Below, piece after piece: positions 1-12,732 of a DNA stretch of 64,000 nt. Position numbers and translations under genes: made by a program. The stretch is from contig NC_052394.1 in assembly GCF_009389715.1 (NCBI RefSeq), positions 20,214,899 through 20,278,898 on the forward strand. The letters run 5' to 3'. The number at the start of each line of letters is the position of its first letter. The first letter of the stretch is position 1. The notes under the pieces are model-generated. The model ran no database searches, had not been told where the DNA came from, and was given only the letters and a program-made list of their open reading frames with translations. The DNA comes from Phoenix dactylifera (taxonomy: Eukaryota; Streptophyta; Magnoliopsida; Arecales; Arecaceae).

Positions 1-819
1 CATCTTTCATTAAATATTGATGAATTATTGATGCAATAATTACCAGTGTTATAGACATATTACCTCTAGACATTATACCATATCCTTTCTTCCAAATTTT
101 CCAAAGTATAGTACTATAAAAAGCTAAATCAAAAAGCATTCCATAACTCAAAGTTACGCAAGTCCCTGACCCACCATGCCACTCCATGAAAAAAGGATAA
201 GCTACCTGCCATGCATTTTGCGAAGCATCCCACACAAGTGAGTAATGAAAAATCCCTTCTTGTCAAACAAAATGTTTGGTTCTATTGCTCCATAGTTCCA
301 TAATTAATATATGTTATTTTAGCTTGGTTGTTTATTATCACTTTGCTAAGGAGAGGTCCAGCTCAAACCTTGATGATGATGCCTATTTGGACGATCTTTG
401 GAATATGGCAGATGCTGATTGCCTGAAATGCTGTCTGCTGTTCCCATTGGTACAGCTTGCTACATTTCACTACTTACACGGTACGTACGGGTGGTGGGAT
501 CTCAACGTCCCAGGTGGAACCTCCCCCCATTTCATAGTGAACTCGTGAACCCTTCGTCCACAATAAAAGTACCAAACATATGAAACCACCGGATGAACTC
601 GCACAGCCAAGTGCAAGTCTAACAAGAGGGACCCACAAGATAGGTTGGCTTTAGAACTAGGTGCCTTTCCTGTGGGTGTACGAATGGGTGGAATGTTAAA
701 AGGTATGTGGGATAGGAAGGTACAAAGGACAAGGAAAAAAAAGAGCGGAGAGAGAGAGCCGGCCTTCCCGAGTGTGACCTGGCTTGGTGGAATTGGAAAG
801 AAAGATGATGAGGAGGCAC
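1..819. other. Intergenic, no gene seen
   Basis: This stretch has only short open frames with no recognisable protein similarity, splice logic or family motif. It becomes GC-richer from about 480 onward, approaching the MITE at 828. I see no RNA gene or transposon terminus in it. Confidence 0.5.
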
Positions 820-1048
820 ACAGACTTAGGTTCGGGTTGTATCTTTCGCGAAAAGAATGATTCTCCTTCTTTCGGGGACTTCAACCGTTGGATTGTGCAA
901 TATTTACTTCAAGATCTGTGCAGTCAGATGGAAGACAGAGATTGGATTGCTTGAGAGATGTGCAGTACGTGATCCAACGGTTGATGTCGGGAGAAAAAAA
1001 AACAATCATTCTTTCGCGTGAAAGATACAACCCGAAGCCTACAGAGTT
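820..1048. mobile_element. Foldback MITE, copy 1
   Basis: The interval 828-1040 is bounded by long inverted repeats. The left arm begins TTCGGGTTGTATCTTTCGCG at 831, and its reverse complement ends at 1036 with a few mismatches. Both arms continue inward through an AAAGAATGATT block and a CAACCGTTGGAT block. The flanks ACAGACTT (820-827) and ACAGAGTT (1041-1048) match at 7 of 8 bases, which fits an aged 8-bp target duplication of hAT type. There is no coding capacity. A related element of almost equal length lies at 51543-51754. The family name is unknown to me. Confidence 0.72.
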
Positions 1049-3142
1049 TGACGCTTGCGCAATTATCGGGGTCAGGTGAGTACTCCCGGAGAAGGTCCTT
1101 TAAGTACGGCATATGCTTATTTCCCTTATTATTCTATTCCCTCTTCCAGTCTTTTCTCCACCCTACTTGCCTGCATATGCTCACCTCCCCTAGAGCGAAG
1201 ATATTCTCCCCTTGCGACGCTCGCAAAGCAGCTGCCTCCTTCCCAATCCACCAGCCGTCTGAAACTTTGTCCCAAATCACACCCAAAAATATATATATAT
1301 CATCAACCTAATAAAAAGAAATAAAAACTTAACAGAAAAATATTAGCATATATGTACATACCCAAATTATGTAGAATGATCCAAATCAGATATCTTAGAT
1401 TTTGGGATTTAGAAATAGAGATGAGTTTTAGGTTCACACTATCATTTATTTTAACTTAATTTTATTGACTATATGTCAGAAATAGCTTGAAGAAGCATCG
1501 GTAACTTTTAAAAAAAATTTAAACATCTAAGTATTCAAATTATCATAATATTATTTAAAATATATATAATCTGAGATAATTGATATACATAAAATTTCTG
1601 ACATTAATGTTGAGAATATATATTTCAACATCTTGATCTGGCTATCGAAATATAAATAATAATAATAATAATAATAATATGTAATTCTAGTTACCCCTAA
1701 TTCTCAATTTCTATAATTACATGATGAAATGGGGTTAAAGAAATATTATAATTTGGTATTGTATTTACATTACATTGGTCATTGGATACTCTTATTATTA
1801 CCCTCACTGATTTATAGTATTATTTCATTTAAAAATTTAATTCTTAATTGATCATGTTATATATTCAAATGCAAGTTAATCATGCACCTTCCGTTAGCGG
1901 CTGATAGGAGAATGTGAGGTAAGTTCACCTCAGGGTGACGTGATCTGGATCGTGGCTACAATATCAATAATTTCACGGACGGGTCTAAAGAAGGCTACGA
2001 CTTTATGCTTCGCCGTCCAGGAGCAACCTAGCGATCGTACTGTCCGCACCCGGCGGCCTGTCCTTCCCATATCTCCTGCACCACAATAAACTTATCTCCC
2101 CAACTTTACCATTCTACCCCTCCTCCCGTCCTTTCCATACCGGCAACGCCGTCCTCCTAAACTTACGTCCCTGCCCTTCGCCAAACCCTAGGGGGCCTGA
2201 CAATTTGGCTTGTTAGAACTTAGAACTTGAATTCTTGACTCGAAAATTCTTGCTCTTTATTCCTTCGAGTGAGGAGATCCATTCAGTTATAAATTATCAA
2301 TTGATGATTTAGGAATGTACACCCTGACTATTTGAATATAACATGGGTCGGGTATTGAGTCAAGCTCGGTTTGAACTATTTTAATTTTATTACAATCATT
2401 TAAAATTATGTTGTGTTGTGGGATATCAAAAGTTTAATTTTATTAGTATTTCAAATTTACCTATCTAGTATTGAAATAAATCGAATATACATAGGTAGTT
2501 AATGACTGCATGTCTTCCTATCATCTTTAGCTGCTTTTAGAAAAAAATTGTATGCCTGATTTGACCACAAATAACCATGAAATGACTTATCAAAGAAACT
2601 ACATTCATTTAAATTTGGAGGTAAGTTGAAGCTGTATAAATTGGTCAATCAGATATGTTTTAAATAGCATATATGGTAAATATGAATGTATATATGGAAA
2701 TTGAAGGATAAGGAACATGTAGACTTTTATGTGGTTTGATCATAAAGTACTGATATTTATAGACATTTTAGTAAGTATATTACTTAATTGAAAAATATTA
2801 TATTATTGCTAAAATATATATTTTTATAAAAATATATTTAATATATATTTTAACACTTATCTATTAACTAAATATATTTTTTAAAAATGACTATATATAT
2901 GTATACCTCGATAAATATGGTTTGTCTGATTAGGTAAATAATCGCCATGTCTCCAACCCTTAGTTTACTTACTTCACATGTGAATAAAGATATACATCAA
3001 TACTTTGCATACATCTTTCCAAGTAGATCTCAACCATCAATATACATGGCATCATTTTCCAAACATCTTAAATGAGTGTATTTCATAAATGATATACTTT
3101 TTAAAAATGATTGAAGTAATAAGGGGCTAAAATACTAAAATC
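1049..3142. other. Intergenic, AT-rich, with an (AAT)n tract and a GC-richer block
   Basis: I see no gene here. Positions 1655-1679 are an (AAT)n microsatellite. Positions 1890-2200 are clearly GC-richer and pyrimidine-rich, resembling a promoter or 5' leader remnant, but no coding exon follows. Positions 2780-2930 are nearly pure A+T. Confidence 0.5.
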
Positions 3143-3255
3143 TGTTAGCTTAATTAGTTGGTATCCTATCTATGGGCTTGCCCTTATAGGGGGTCTTAAG
3201 ATTCAAATCTTAGTAGCGGAACAAGGTGCATTACACCGGATTGCTGAAAAAATAA
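3143..3255 (+). mobile_element. tRNA-derived SINE-like fragment
   Basis: An A-box-like motif TAGCTTAATTAGTTGG (3146-3161) is followed 38 bp later by a B-box-like motif AGATTCAAATCT (about 3199-3210). This is the spacing of a pol III internal promoter in tRNA-derived SINEs. The sequence then runs into an A-rich stretch at about 3245-3262. It cannot fold as a complete tRNA, so I read it as an old SINE rather than a tRNA gene. I did not find a clear target duplication. Confidence 0.45.
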
Positions 3256-4334
3256 AAGAGAAAGTGGTTTTCTATCCAGCTATTATGATTTTTCTCAGAT
3301 CTCTAGCTGGCATGGTTAATAAGTGAGAGATTATTTAGCTCACAGGTTTTTATAAAACTACGAGAATAAAATGACCATTGGAATGAGGCATCCGGTGGGC
3401 TTGGCAAAACCATGTTCGTCTCGATGGATAAGACATGGAATCATGAAATATTGAGATATGATATTATAGAAACCCATATTTTCTCCATGGTCTTATTCAA
3501 TAGCGAGATCTAATTAGGCATGTTACTATGGGCTAACCATGTTCTAATAAATGTATTACTATTTTCCTAGAGAAATTGCGTTTATAAATACTGAACAATC
3601 TTCTCTTCTCTCCTAAATCAATCCTATTCTTTCTCCTCTATTGATTAAAAGCTTCAACTCTCCTTATTTCTTATGATGGATTGATTTATAGGTGTCCATA
3701 AACAAGTGAACACCATTGAGAATATACAGGTATATTCTCTCCCTATAAGCTTATCCTTTAATCCTCCATCGTCCTCTCTCACCCTTCTCCATAATCGAGT
3801 CAATCACTTCTCATTCTCTGTATTCTCACTCTTACCGACTTCTTATCTCTACCATTGTTGTCCGTCTATATGTCACCCGTAGACCTCTCACAACAACCAC
3901 TGCATTGAGACTATCACCCCTATCATCATAATCTTCTCAAACTTGTCATTTGACTTTTATCCTATCCTTCTACTTTTGAGTCATGTAATTTTATTCTAGT
4001 CTATCTCACACTTCTCAACTTCCATATGTTGTTTTGACCACTATGTTGGAACACTAACATAGGCTCCTGCCTCTCTTGCTAACGTCAATCTCCACCACTT
4101 AATATTATTTTATTTATCTTCACTTCTAATGTAGTTAATAAAATATTCCTTATAGGATGACTTAAGCCATTATCAACTCTCCTTATTTTCTTTTGAAATA
4201 AATTCATCTATTTTTTTTAAAAAAACTGTTTTGTTCTTATTTCTCTCTCCCTCTCTTTTTAAAATTTTGCTACATTTAACTCTTTTTTTTCTTCTTGTTC
4301 ACTCCACCCACTTTAGACCGCTTATAGGTTTTGC
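3256..4334. other. Intergenic, AT-rich, no gene seen
   Basis: This is pyrimidine-rich and AT-rich sequence without an open frame of recognisable origin. The T-rich tracts after 4190 lead into the tandem duplication at 4335. Parts could be an old LTR, but I could not identify paired ends. Confidence 0.4.
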
Positions 4335-4684
4335 TTTTGGAGAGGCTAAAAATATTTTTTTGGAGTCCAAACTCTCCCCGTTATTTTATTCTTTTTTTCT
4401 TTGATTTTTTTAAAAAAATCTCTAATATTTTTTTCTTTCTTTTCTACTCCACTGCACAAATATATCACATGTGGTTAAATATTAGTAACATATAAATGCG
4501 AGACAGAACCTTTTGGAAAGGCCAAAAATATTTTTTTGGAATCCAGACTCTCCTTATTGTTTTATTTATTTTTTTTCTTTTATTTTTTTCAAATATTCTA
4601 TAATATTTTTTCTTACCTTTCTACTCCAACTGCACAAATGTATCACATCGGTTAAATACTGGTACCATAAAATGCGAAACAGGG
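4335..4684. repeat. Tandem direct duplication of about 175 bp
   Basis: Unit 1 (4335-4510) and unit 2 (4511-4684) align along their whole length. Both open with TTTTGGA(G/A)AGGC and continue through AAATATTTTTTTGGA, CTCC, T-rich runs, CTACTCCA, TGCACAAAT and TATCACAT, ending AAATGCGA. Many substitutions and small indels separate them, so the duplication is not recent. It ends about 445 bp upstream of the FBL3-like ATG at 5129. Confidence 0.8.
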
Positions 4685-5128
4685 TGCACAAATCTCAATT
4701 AAATGAGATTTGGAGAATAGTTTCACTCAATTATGGGTTTTCATGACAGTGCAGTTTTAGGTTATTCAAACGTCGTAACGGATTGGAGGAGAGAAAACCC
4801 CCTCAAACCCGGGCCTGCCACAACTACCACACTAGGGGTATTTACGTCATATAAGTGAAAAATCACTCGCTCCCTCGTTCTTGGAAGTAAACATAGTAAG
4901 GGCATTTTTGGGTAACTTCTCACGCACCATCTTCCACCTCCGTCCTCCTTCTATATCTGCCCACAGTTTTCTGTTATCGTTAACGATTACCCCTCTCTCT
5001 TTTCTTCTCCTTCTCTTCAATCTTGGCTACCCTCTCCCCTGTCCTTCGTTCTCAAATTCCCAAATCCTGCGTTCAAGAAGCCATTTTTACACCGTTTCTT
5101 TCTGTGTTTTCTTCTTTCTTTCTACATA
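4685..5128 (+). promoter_or_regulatory. Presumed promoter and 5' leader of the F-box gene
   Basis: The sequence between the tandem duplication and the first in-frame ATG holds a TACGTCA element (about 4844, a bZIP-type ACGT core). From about 4920 it becomes a pyrimidine-rich leader (TCTCTC, TTCTTC runs) typical of plant 5' UTRs. I cannot place the transcription start or a TATA box with confidence. Confidence 0.4.
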
Positions 5129-8100
5129 ATGGAAGCGATCGGCCGGAGTAGTTGGAGCCCCGGAGCTCTCCAAACCCTAACGTTCGATCTCGTCTCCAAG
5201 AACTCCAACACCTACCCTCGCCTCAATCCGAGACCCATCAAGAAGATGCGGGGAGAAGCGGAGCAGCAGCGCAACCCCTTCGACTCCCTCACCGAGGAGA
5301 TCCTCTTCTTGATCCTGGACCGCCTCGGCTCCAACCCCGTCGACAAGAAATCCTTCTCCCTCGTCTGCAGTCCTTCTACGCCGCCGAGTCCCGCCACCGC
5401 CGGACCCTCGCGCCCCTCCGGTCCGACCTCCTCCGCCGGGTCCTCGCCCGCTACCCCTCCATCGACCGCCTCGACTTCACCCTCTGCCCTCGCGTCACCG
5501 ACGGCGCACTCACCGCCCGCCGCCAACGCCCTCCGGTCGTCGCTCCGCTCGGTCGACCTCTCCAGGTCGAAGGCCTTCTCCAGTGTCGGGCTCGACAAAT
5601 TGGCCTTGCACTGTACTTCTCTGGTCGAGATTGATCTGTCATACTCGTTCTATCTGACCGACGGGGCCGCTGCGGCGATCGGCCGGGCGAGAAATCTTGA
5701 ACGGCTGTGGCTGGCGAAGTGTAGGAGGATCACGGATATTGGGATCGCAAGGATCGCCTTGGGTTGCCCCAAGCTGAGATTGCTCTGCTTGAATGAATGC
5801 ATCAATTGACCGACATGGGGATTGAGTTGGTGGCGTCTAAATGCAAAATGCTTCAAAGTTTGGATCTTTCCTACTTGGCGGTAATACTTTTGATCCTTGA
5901 TCCTTCTGATAACTGATACCTGATGCTTGATGCTAATTTGCTACGAACAGAGAGCTAACAAAGTAATTTTCTGGTTTTAGATAGGTTAGCCTTGTGAAAT
6001 GATTAGCCCTGGCTTCTTTTTCTTGTGAAGAGGGTATACTTTACTGGCATTAAATCTTGATTTGGAATGGGTTTTTCATTTTCTTATCAGTGTTTGTTAA
6101 GGTAATTGTCTGTTTGTGTTTGCTATATTGATGTCGTGCTTTTCTCTCAAAAAATTCTATGGTGGTGCTATATAAGTCAGAGAATTTCTATAGTCATATT
6201 TGAATTAGTGTAGTTGCAAAGTGGGGACTTTCTTTGCTCCAGTTGTAAGTGCTTTCTGCTCCAACACAAGCTAAGTTGGTTATATTTTGACATTTGCTTA
6301 AATTAGTCACCTATCAGAAAGGGCTGGATCCTGATTTTTAATTATTTGTGATAGAAAAATAGCTGTTTTTAATATTAGCCTGGAATTTTGCTTCTTCTGA
6401 GGTCTAAAACAAAGTTAGGTTAAAGTTGAAATGTGCTATGTATATACACTCATCTCCTTTTGAAGAAGAGGGACACGGAATTTGCTGCAAGAGTCAGGGA
6501 AATCAAAGGCTGGAGTAGGATTGACTCTCTTTAGAAAAGATGTGTAGTTTGGTGGTTCGAGAGGAAATATGCTTAGGCATGCAGGGCAGAAAACTAGCTT
6601 GAACTGCAAAGCTCATCCATTTAAAAAAGGCAGCACATCAAATAACACTGGAGCTCATGCATCAGGCAAGACGGAATGTACTTCATGTTGCATAGAGCTG
6701 TTTTTTTACCTACAAGTATGTGTACATTAACAACAACATTTGTAAAATTAAGCTGCCAGATGGTAGCTGGATTTGAAAGCAGAACATGCTTAGTTGTTCT
6801 TCTTGGAATCATTCACAGCAAAATAGCAAATTGTCTAGGTTGGTCATTTTTAATTAGTAGTGTTTTGAGTTTTGACCAATCTAGAGCCATTTTGCCTCGT
6901 AAAAATGAATCTGAACTATTGATTGCAGTAAAAAAAATTAAATCGTTTCATTTCTCAATCTCCCTTTCTGGCTTCATCAGTTGTTTGAAGTTGGCTTTCT
7001 CATTTGCAAGAGACATGAATGATGTCTGCTTGCTAATTTTATGACCTTGTGCTTTTTTTTTTTCGGGCACTTCCCACGCATTGTATTATTTTGATGAAAA
7101 TTTTGCATTCTTGATGTTGCAGATAACAGAGAAATGCCTTCCAGCTATCTTACAACTACCATATCTTGAAGATTTGTCATTGCCAGAATGCATTGGTATT
7201 GATGCTCTCAGCCAAGGATGCAAGTCATTAGAGGTACATATTAATGATCTAGCTAAAACCAGCTCAAAATGATTTACTGATGTTTTTAGAATAAAATGTC
7301 TTAGTAGCTTATTGTAAGACTGATCTTAATGATGCTTATTGTGGATATTAGTTGCACTTGAGCATTTGCAGATTGACAGGATGACTATTGAATAGGTTTG
7401 GAACTATAACATGTGAGTTATTAGTAGTAACTTTCACACCATCAATAATGGAAAACGATCGATAAGACAAGCATCAGGCAGATGTATCATCAACTATTAT
7501 CCAGAAAAATAAAGCATTTGTCATAGTAAAAGCTATTTATGCTTATTTAAGTATTTGAAATTACATTATTTTATTAATTTAGTCTTCTTAAAAATGATGC
7601 GGAGTGAGTGAAAGGAGAAGAAAATCAAAATAAGTTTCTTAGATAAACTGTACTGTGAATTATGTAAAATGGCATACAAAGGCATACATCCCTAGAGGAA
7701 TGTTAGAATTAGCTTTGCATTTTATTTAGGTAAAAGGATCAAATATTCGTAATTGTAAAATTCATATCTGATACTTTAAATCTAAAGCATTAATTGCTTT
7801 TAAAGCCCCTTTCCTGTAGATGATCATATTATGTGATTCCAGCATAATATCAATTATTCATGACCTCAAATATGTGTTATCTCACATCCATGTACTCCTC
7901 ATTACCTAGTCAAGTTTTATTGGGCCCTACAGCTTTATTCAAAATTTTGCTTCCTGCAGGCACTCGATATGTCAATTTGTCAGCAGGTATTCGACATATC
8001 AACTTGTCAGCATGCTAAGCATGCTGGATTGTCCTCCATCACTAATAGAAGCTTGGGTTTACGCCAACTGGGTTTAACATACTACATTCCTGTAAGTCCA

Positions 8101-11100
8101 TTCTAACAATGCCCCACCCTGGGAAAGACTCAAGTTTCCATGAGACATATTACTAAATTGATTGCTACGCAGGTTACCTGTTTTTTACAAAGGCTTCCTA
8201 GGTTGCAATCTATCAAATTAAGTGACTGCGAAATCACATCAACTGAACTGAAAGCCATTGGAACTTCCTGCTTATCTTTGAAGGAGCTTAGCTTCAGCAA
8301 GTGCTCTGGCATCACAGATGAAGATCTTTCTTTTATTGTGTCAAAGCACAGGGAATTGGTGAAATTAGATATCACATGCTGTAGTGAGATAACTGATGTT
8401 TCACTAGCCAAGATCACAAGCTCATGCACATCCCTTACCTCTTTGAGGATGGAATCTTGTAACCTGGTTTCGAAGGAGGGCTTTCGTCTGATTGGTCAAC
8501 ATTGTCATCTCCTGGAGGAACTGGATCTTACAGATACTGATTTGGACAATGAAGGTATTTTCCTGTCATACTGTTAAAAGTTAAGATTATCATTTTTTAA
8601 ATTTATCAAATCATAGATTCTAATAATATTTTTTATATGCAGGATTGAAGGCCGTCTCAGGATGTTTCAAACTTTCTAGCCTAAAAATTGGCCTCTGCAT
8701 GAACATTAATGATGAAGGTCTTGTTCATGTTGGGAAATGTTGTCCAAAACTCCAAGTGCTTGATTTGTACAGGTTTGTGACTGTCTGCTTCCTTTGGGCT
8801 TTATCTTATCATTATCTTTAGTCATTGTCAAAAAAAACATTGGTGTTAGTTGCAGCATCGAGTTATTGAACCCAATCAAGTTAGAGGAAGGAGATTAGAA
8901 ATAAATAATTATGACTTAGAAATCTCTACATTAAGAGGATTAAAAGCTGAGTCTTTCTGTTCTGTTTCTGAGTTTTCGGAAAACATCTGGATGTTAGAGA
9001 ACTTAATTTCAGGAGTTGTTTAGACTACATCAGAGTAACAAGCCTTTATATTTGATTCTTTGCATTTTTCTCCATTTTGCAGTGAACCATAATTTTAGAG
9101 TATTTCATTTTCAAGTGTGACTAGTTCCACCAATGATGTTTTGATTACTACATATTTCAAGGTGGAAGATTAGGTTGGACATAAGTTGGTCATGCTGGTA
9201 TGGCTATACAAAATTTGCATTTTGGAGCTAAACTAATATGGATTACTACTACAGGTGTACAGGAATAACTGATATGGGTGTTTCAGCCATAGCTCTTGGC
9301 TGCCCTATGCTGCGGATGATTAATCTGGCATACTGCTCAGATATAACAGATGATTCATTAAGATCATTGTCAAAGTGCTTGAACTTGGACACACTGGAGA
9401 TTCGAGGTTGTCCCCAGGTCTCCTCTGTTGGTATCTCAGCTATAGCTGTGGGATGTCGACAAATCACCAAGCTGGATGTCAAGAAATGCTATGATATTAA
9501 TGATGATGGAATGCTTTCACTTGGATGCTTCTCCCAGAATTTACGCCAGGTACGATATTTGCCTTTTTTTCCTCAACATGCCAGGATGGCGATCTGGATT
9601 TTAACACAAATTTAATTTGTCCACTTTCAGATAAACTTGTCATATTGTTCAGTAACAGATAGGGGGCTTTTGGCACTTGCTAGCATCAGCTGTCTACAAA
9701 TTATGACTATTTTACATTTAAGGGGGCTAACTTCAAATGGTCTGAAAAATGTTCTATGGGCATGTAATGGTTTAAGAAAAATGAAGCTTCACTCATCATT
9801 GAAGTCCTCAATTTCTCAACATATTCTGGAATACATAGAAGCACGTGGATGTATGCTTCTGTGGAGTAATAAGCCATACCAGGTATCCTTGATTTCCTTG
9901 TCCAATGAATCTGCAATACTGATGAGCATATTGTTTGGTTTTGTTCTCTCATACACTTCTTTAAATACTTGCACTTTTAATAACTTTCTTGTTGTCCACA
10001 TTTGAGATCTTCGTCTTGAGGTTTTGATCGATGTACATGTTAAAAAGAGTACCTGTGTGGTACTAGACTATATATGTGTTGGTTTCTAACATTTTCATAA
10101 TTCAAGTAGCACATCATATTGAAGGTGCAGGATTCTTTTATTTTATTTTTATTTATTTATTTATTTATTTTCTGCCTATGTGAATAGTTTTCTCAGTTCA
10201 TCATGTGCTCCACATAAAAACCTTCAGATCACAAGCATCATGTAAGGTACCACCTCAAGGTGTTGTTTTAGTCTAACAGTCACCTGAAATCATGATATAC
10301 AGCAGGGCTCTGGTGTGAGGCTGGAGTGCTGCGAGTCTTGATATTAGGCTGTTCCAGAAACCACCTCTGACTGTTTAGGCGAGAATTCATACATTAAATT
10401 GTCAAAATGATATTTTTTTCCATCTGGAATTAGCCAAACTTGGGGATCAGGCTATAGATTGTTATTGCAACATATCATTTAAGCTATGAAGTTCTATATA
10501 TAAGGCTACAGAGGACTAGGGTGGCTTTTTTTAATGGAAAAAAGGTGATTTTGTGGAGAATCTCTATGAATAATAGAATTTACACAATCCATGTGTTGGT
10601 TGATAAGCAAAATGCTAAAATATATGGATAACACACCAATCATTTGTGATGTTGTATGATGGATCATACAGAATTTGTGAAAAGACAAACTGAATGAAAG
10701 TGTAATGTTCATTTGTGTACTGAAAAGAGAGCATAAAAGAACTAGTCTAGAGGATGAACTGATGGAACCCGAAATCTTCAACAGTAAATGAGAGGTCATG
10801 AGCATTGGAAGGCACTGAAGTGACCACATGAATGTGCTTTGGTGCAAGGTTATTTTACCAATGTGCTGAGATGTATTTAGTAGAGTTATAGGAAATTATA
10901 GAAGTGTCATTGTGACGCAGAAGACCACTTGATGCTAATCTTATGACAAGTCTGTCCTTTGAGGAGAGCATAATGATGCAAGTGGATCCAAACTTCTGAT
11001 ATTGGTAATATACAAAGGAAAGTAGGGATTATATGTCCAGTGCAATTTCTGCACTTCATTGGTCATATTTCTAATTTTCTCCTTGTTATATGCTTCACAT

Positions 11101-11451
11101 CATCATTTCCTATCACACCCTTCATTTGTACATGAGCACGTTTTTGCTGATTTAGTAATATGAGATTTGTTGCCATCATGTTAAAATCTTCCTCAAGTCA
11201 CAAGCTTGTGATCTCATGATACCTTAGGAACACTGGTTCACTTTTTCCATCACGATAAAAATAAGAGAACAAGCACTTTGTAAGGCAATGAACGTTTAGG
11301 TGTTGACTATATCCTTTTAGGAACTATATCTTTATCTTTTTTTTGGCAGGCTGAATTGGTGCCTAATGATTAATGGATAATGTTCTTTTGGCAGGCTGAA
11401 TTGGTGCCTAATGAAATTTGGAAGCAACAGTCACGGGGTATGCCTGAGTAG
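5129..11451 (+). CDS. FBL3: F-box/LRR-repeat protein 3-like (FBL3), eight exons, exon 1 frameshifted
   Basis: Expected to be the substrate-binding subunit of an SCF ubiquitin ligase: an N-terminal F-box (NPFDSLTEEILFLILDRL) would bind Skp1, and about 18 leucine-rich repeats would choose the target. Exons by my reading: 5129-5880, 7123-7233, 7960-8091, 8173-8554, 8643-8772, 9255-9549, 9631-9882, 11395-11451; all junctions are GT-AG and phases agree. The family-typical start is probably Met at 5246; 5129 is the longest in-frame ATG. With that start and repaired frames the protein is about 664 residues, matching Arabidopsis FBL3 (about 665), including the C-terminal NEIWKQQ tail. Exon 1 needs three single-base corrections: a loss near 5369, a gain near 5517 and a loss near 5807. 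Either this is a sequencing artefact or the gene is broken. The downstream exons are intact and conserved, which favours artefact. Confidence 0.9.
7960..8013 (+). repeat. 27-bp in-frame tandem duplication inside FBL3 exon 3
   Basis: Two adjacent 27-bp units, 7960-7986 and 7987-8013, encode ALDMSICQQ and VFDISTCQH. Most differences are transitions. The duplication adds nine residues to one LRR without shifting the frame. The junction CAGCAG|GTATTC also resembles a splice donor. Confidence 0.8.
11341..11414 (+). repeat. Duplicated 3' splice acceptor of the last FBL3 exon
   Basis: A 29-bp block carrying the polypyrimidine end, the CAG acceptor and the first codons (AELVPN) occurs twice, at 11341-11369 and 11386-11414. 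Use of the second acceptor (11395) gives the conserved C-terminus. Use of the first (11350) reads AELVPND and then stops at once. Confidence 0.85.
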
Positions 11452-12715
11452 AAATTAAAACCTCAAGGATCATGTGTGATAGCCTCCGCAGGAACTATGG
11501 GCCCATTTCTTCATCAATGTTGTTGGGACTCAAAAAGAACAATATACTTAGCCTTGGAAGTTTGGGATGACTTTGTAATGCTTCAAGCTGTCCTGATTGA
11601 GGTTACCTTTCGGGCAGGGAAATGGTTCTTCTTGCAAAGAATTTTATTTTGGTTAATGTTTCTGTATGTATTTGTGTTAAGAAAACCAATGAATCCGTTT
11701 TTCATTTATTTTTCTCCCAATCCAAGACACAATTGCTCTTTTTGTACCCCGTTATTTAAGGTAAAAAAACGTGGAATCAGTTGGACTAATTCAAATATCT
11801 TTTGAATCCCATCACAATGTGGTTGCCATGGTTGTTTTCTTGGGATGGTTATTAAAAAACAGACTAATTGCTCTGTTTACCAATTTCAAAGTAGGCGTAT
11901 GATATTGATGTTCGATCGGTGATGTTCTCTGTTCTGTTGGCTTCTTTAGATATTATTTTCTAGGCTCCTCGCGCGGGCTCCCTGCAGTTCTAGAATCGCG
12001 ACCTTGGCGTTCCATTTCTCGTGCCGTTCTTTGTTCTTTGTTTTTGGGTTTGACTGTTTCAGCCCCAGGGGACGGTGGAGCCCGGTCCCTTGTTTGTCAA
12101 CTGGTAGCCCCTTTCTTTTCTTTTTTCTAGATTCGGTTGCGGGGCCCACCACCTCTCTCGCTACACATCTAACTCTAGGTCAACATCGAGTTAGCTACTA
12201 GAAACCTATACGGCAAACTAACCGGATTGGCTCCGAGACCAACCCGAAAATGACCTTATTCGGAATAGTCGCAAATCAGGTCCTGTTACAATATTGCACC
12301 TAATAATGTGATGGAACAACTATGAGTGGAGATATGATCGTTAGAACCAACATTTTGTTGTTGTCCTTTTCTAGTTGGATTGGGTGTGAGCCCATCTTAT
12401 CGTCTCTGGAGTTCTTCTTACAATATTTGGGGCACTTTCTCTATGTTTACCAATCGTCAGCTTCTCCGTATCTTTAGCCGCTCCATGCAAGCTGTGGTTA
12501 CCTGCTCCAGAATCAAGGCATGGTGCTGTTTCCTTGCTAGAAAGATAATATAATATTCATACACATGATTTTTGAGAATGTATTTTAAACGCATGATGAT
12601 TGCGTGGGCTTAGAAGGGTGGGAAGCAGACTTGCCCGTCAACACTTGAAATGGTCTTGAATGAAAGCCTAGAAGACACATGGTGTGCGCACCATGCCAAC
12701 TGGATTTGACAAATC
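11452..12715. other. FBL3 3' UTR and intergenic sequence
   Basis: The first several hundred bases are probably the 3' UTR. Positions 11945-12200 are moderately GC-rich with pyrimidine runs but no coding exon I can recognise. Nothing further is supported. Confidence 0.45.
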
Positions 12716-12732
12716 CTCTCCTCCTCCTCCTC

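Noticed and set aside
276-548. A 90-codon open frame near the left edge
   Set aside because: The composition is random, with no family motif and no adjoining exon.
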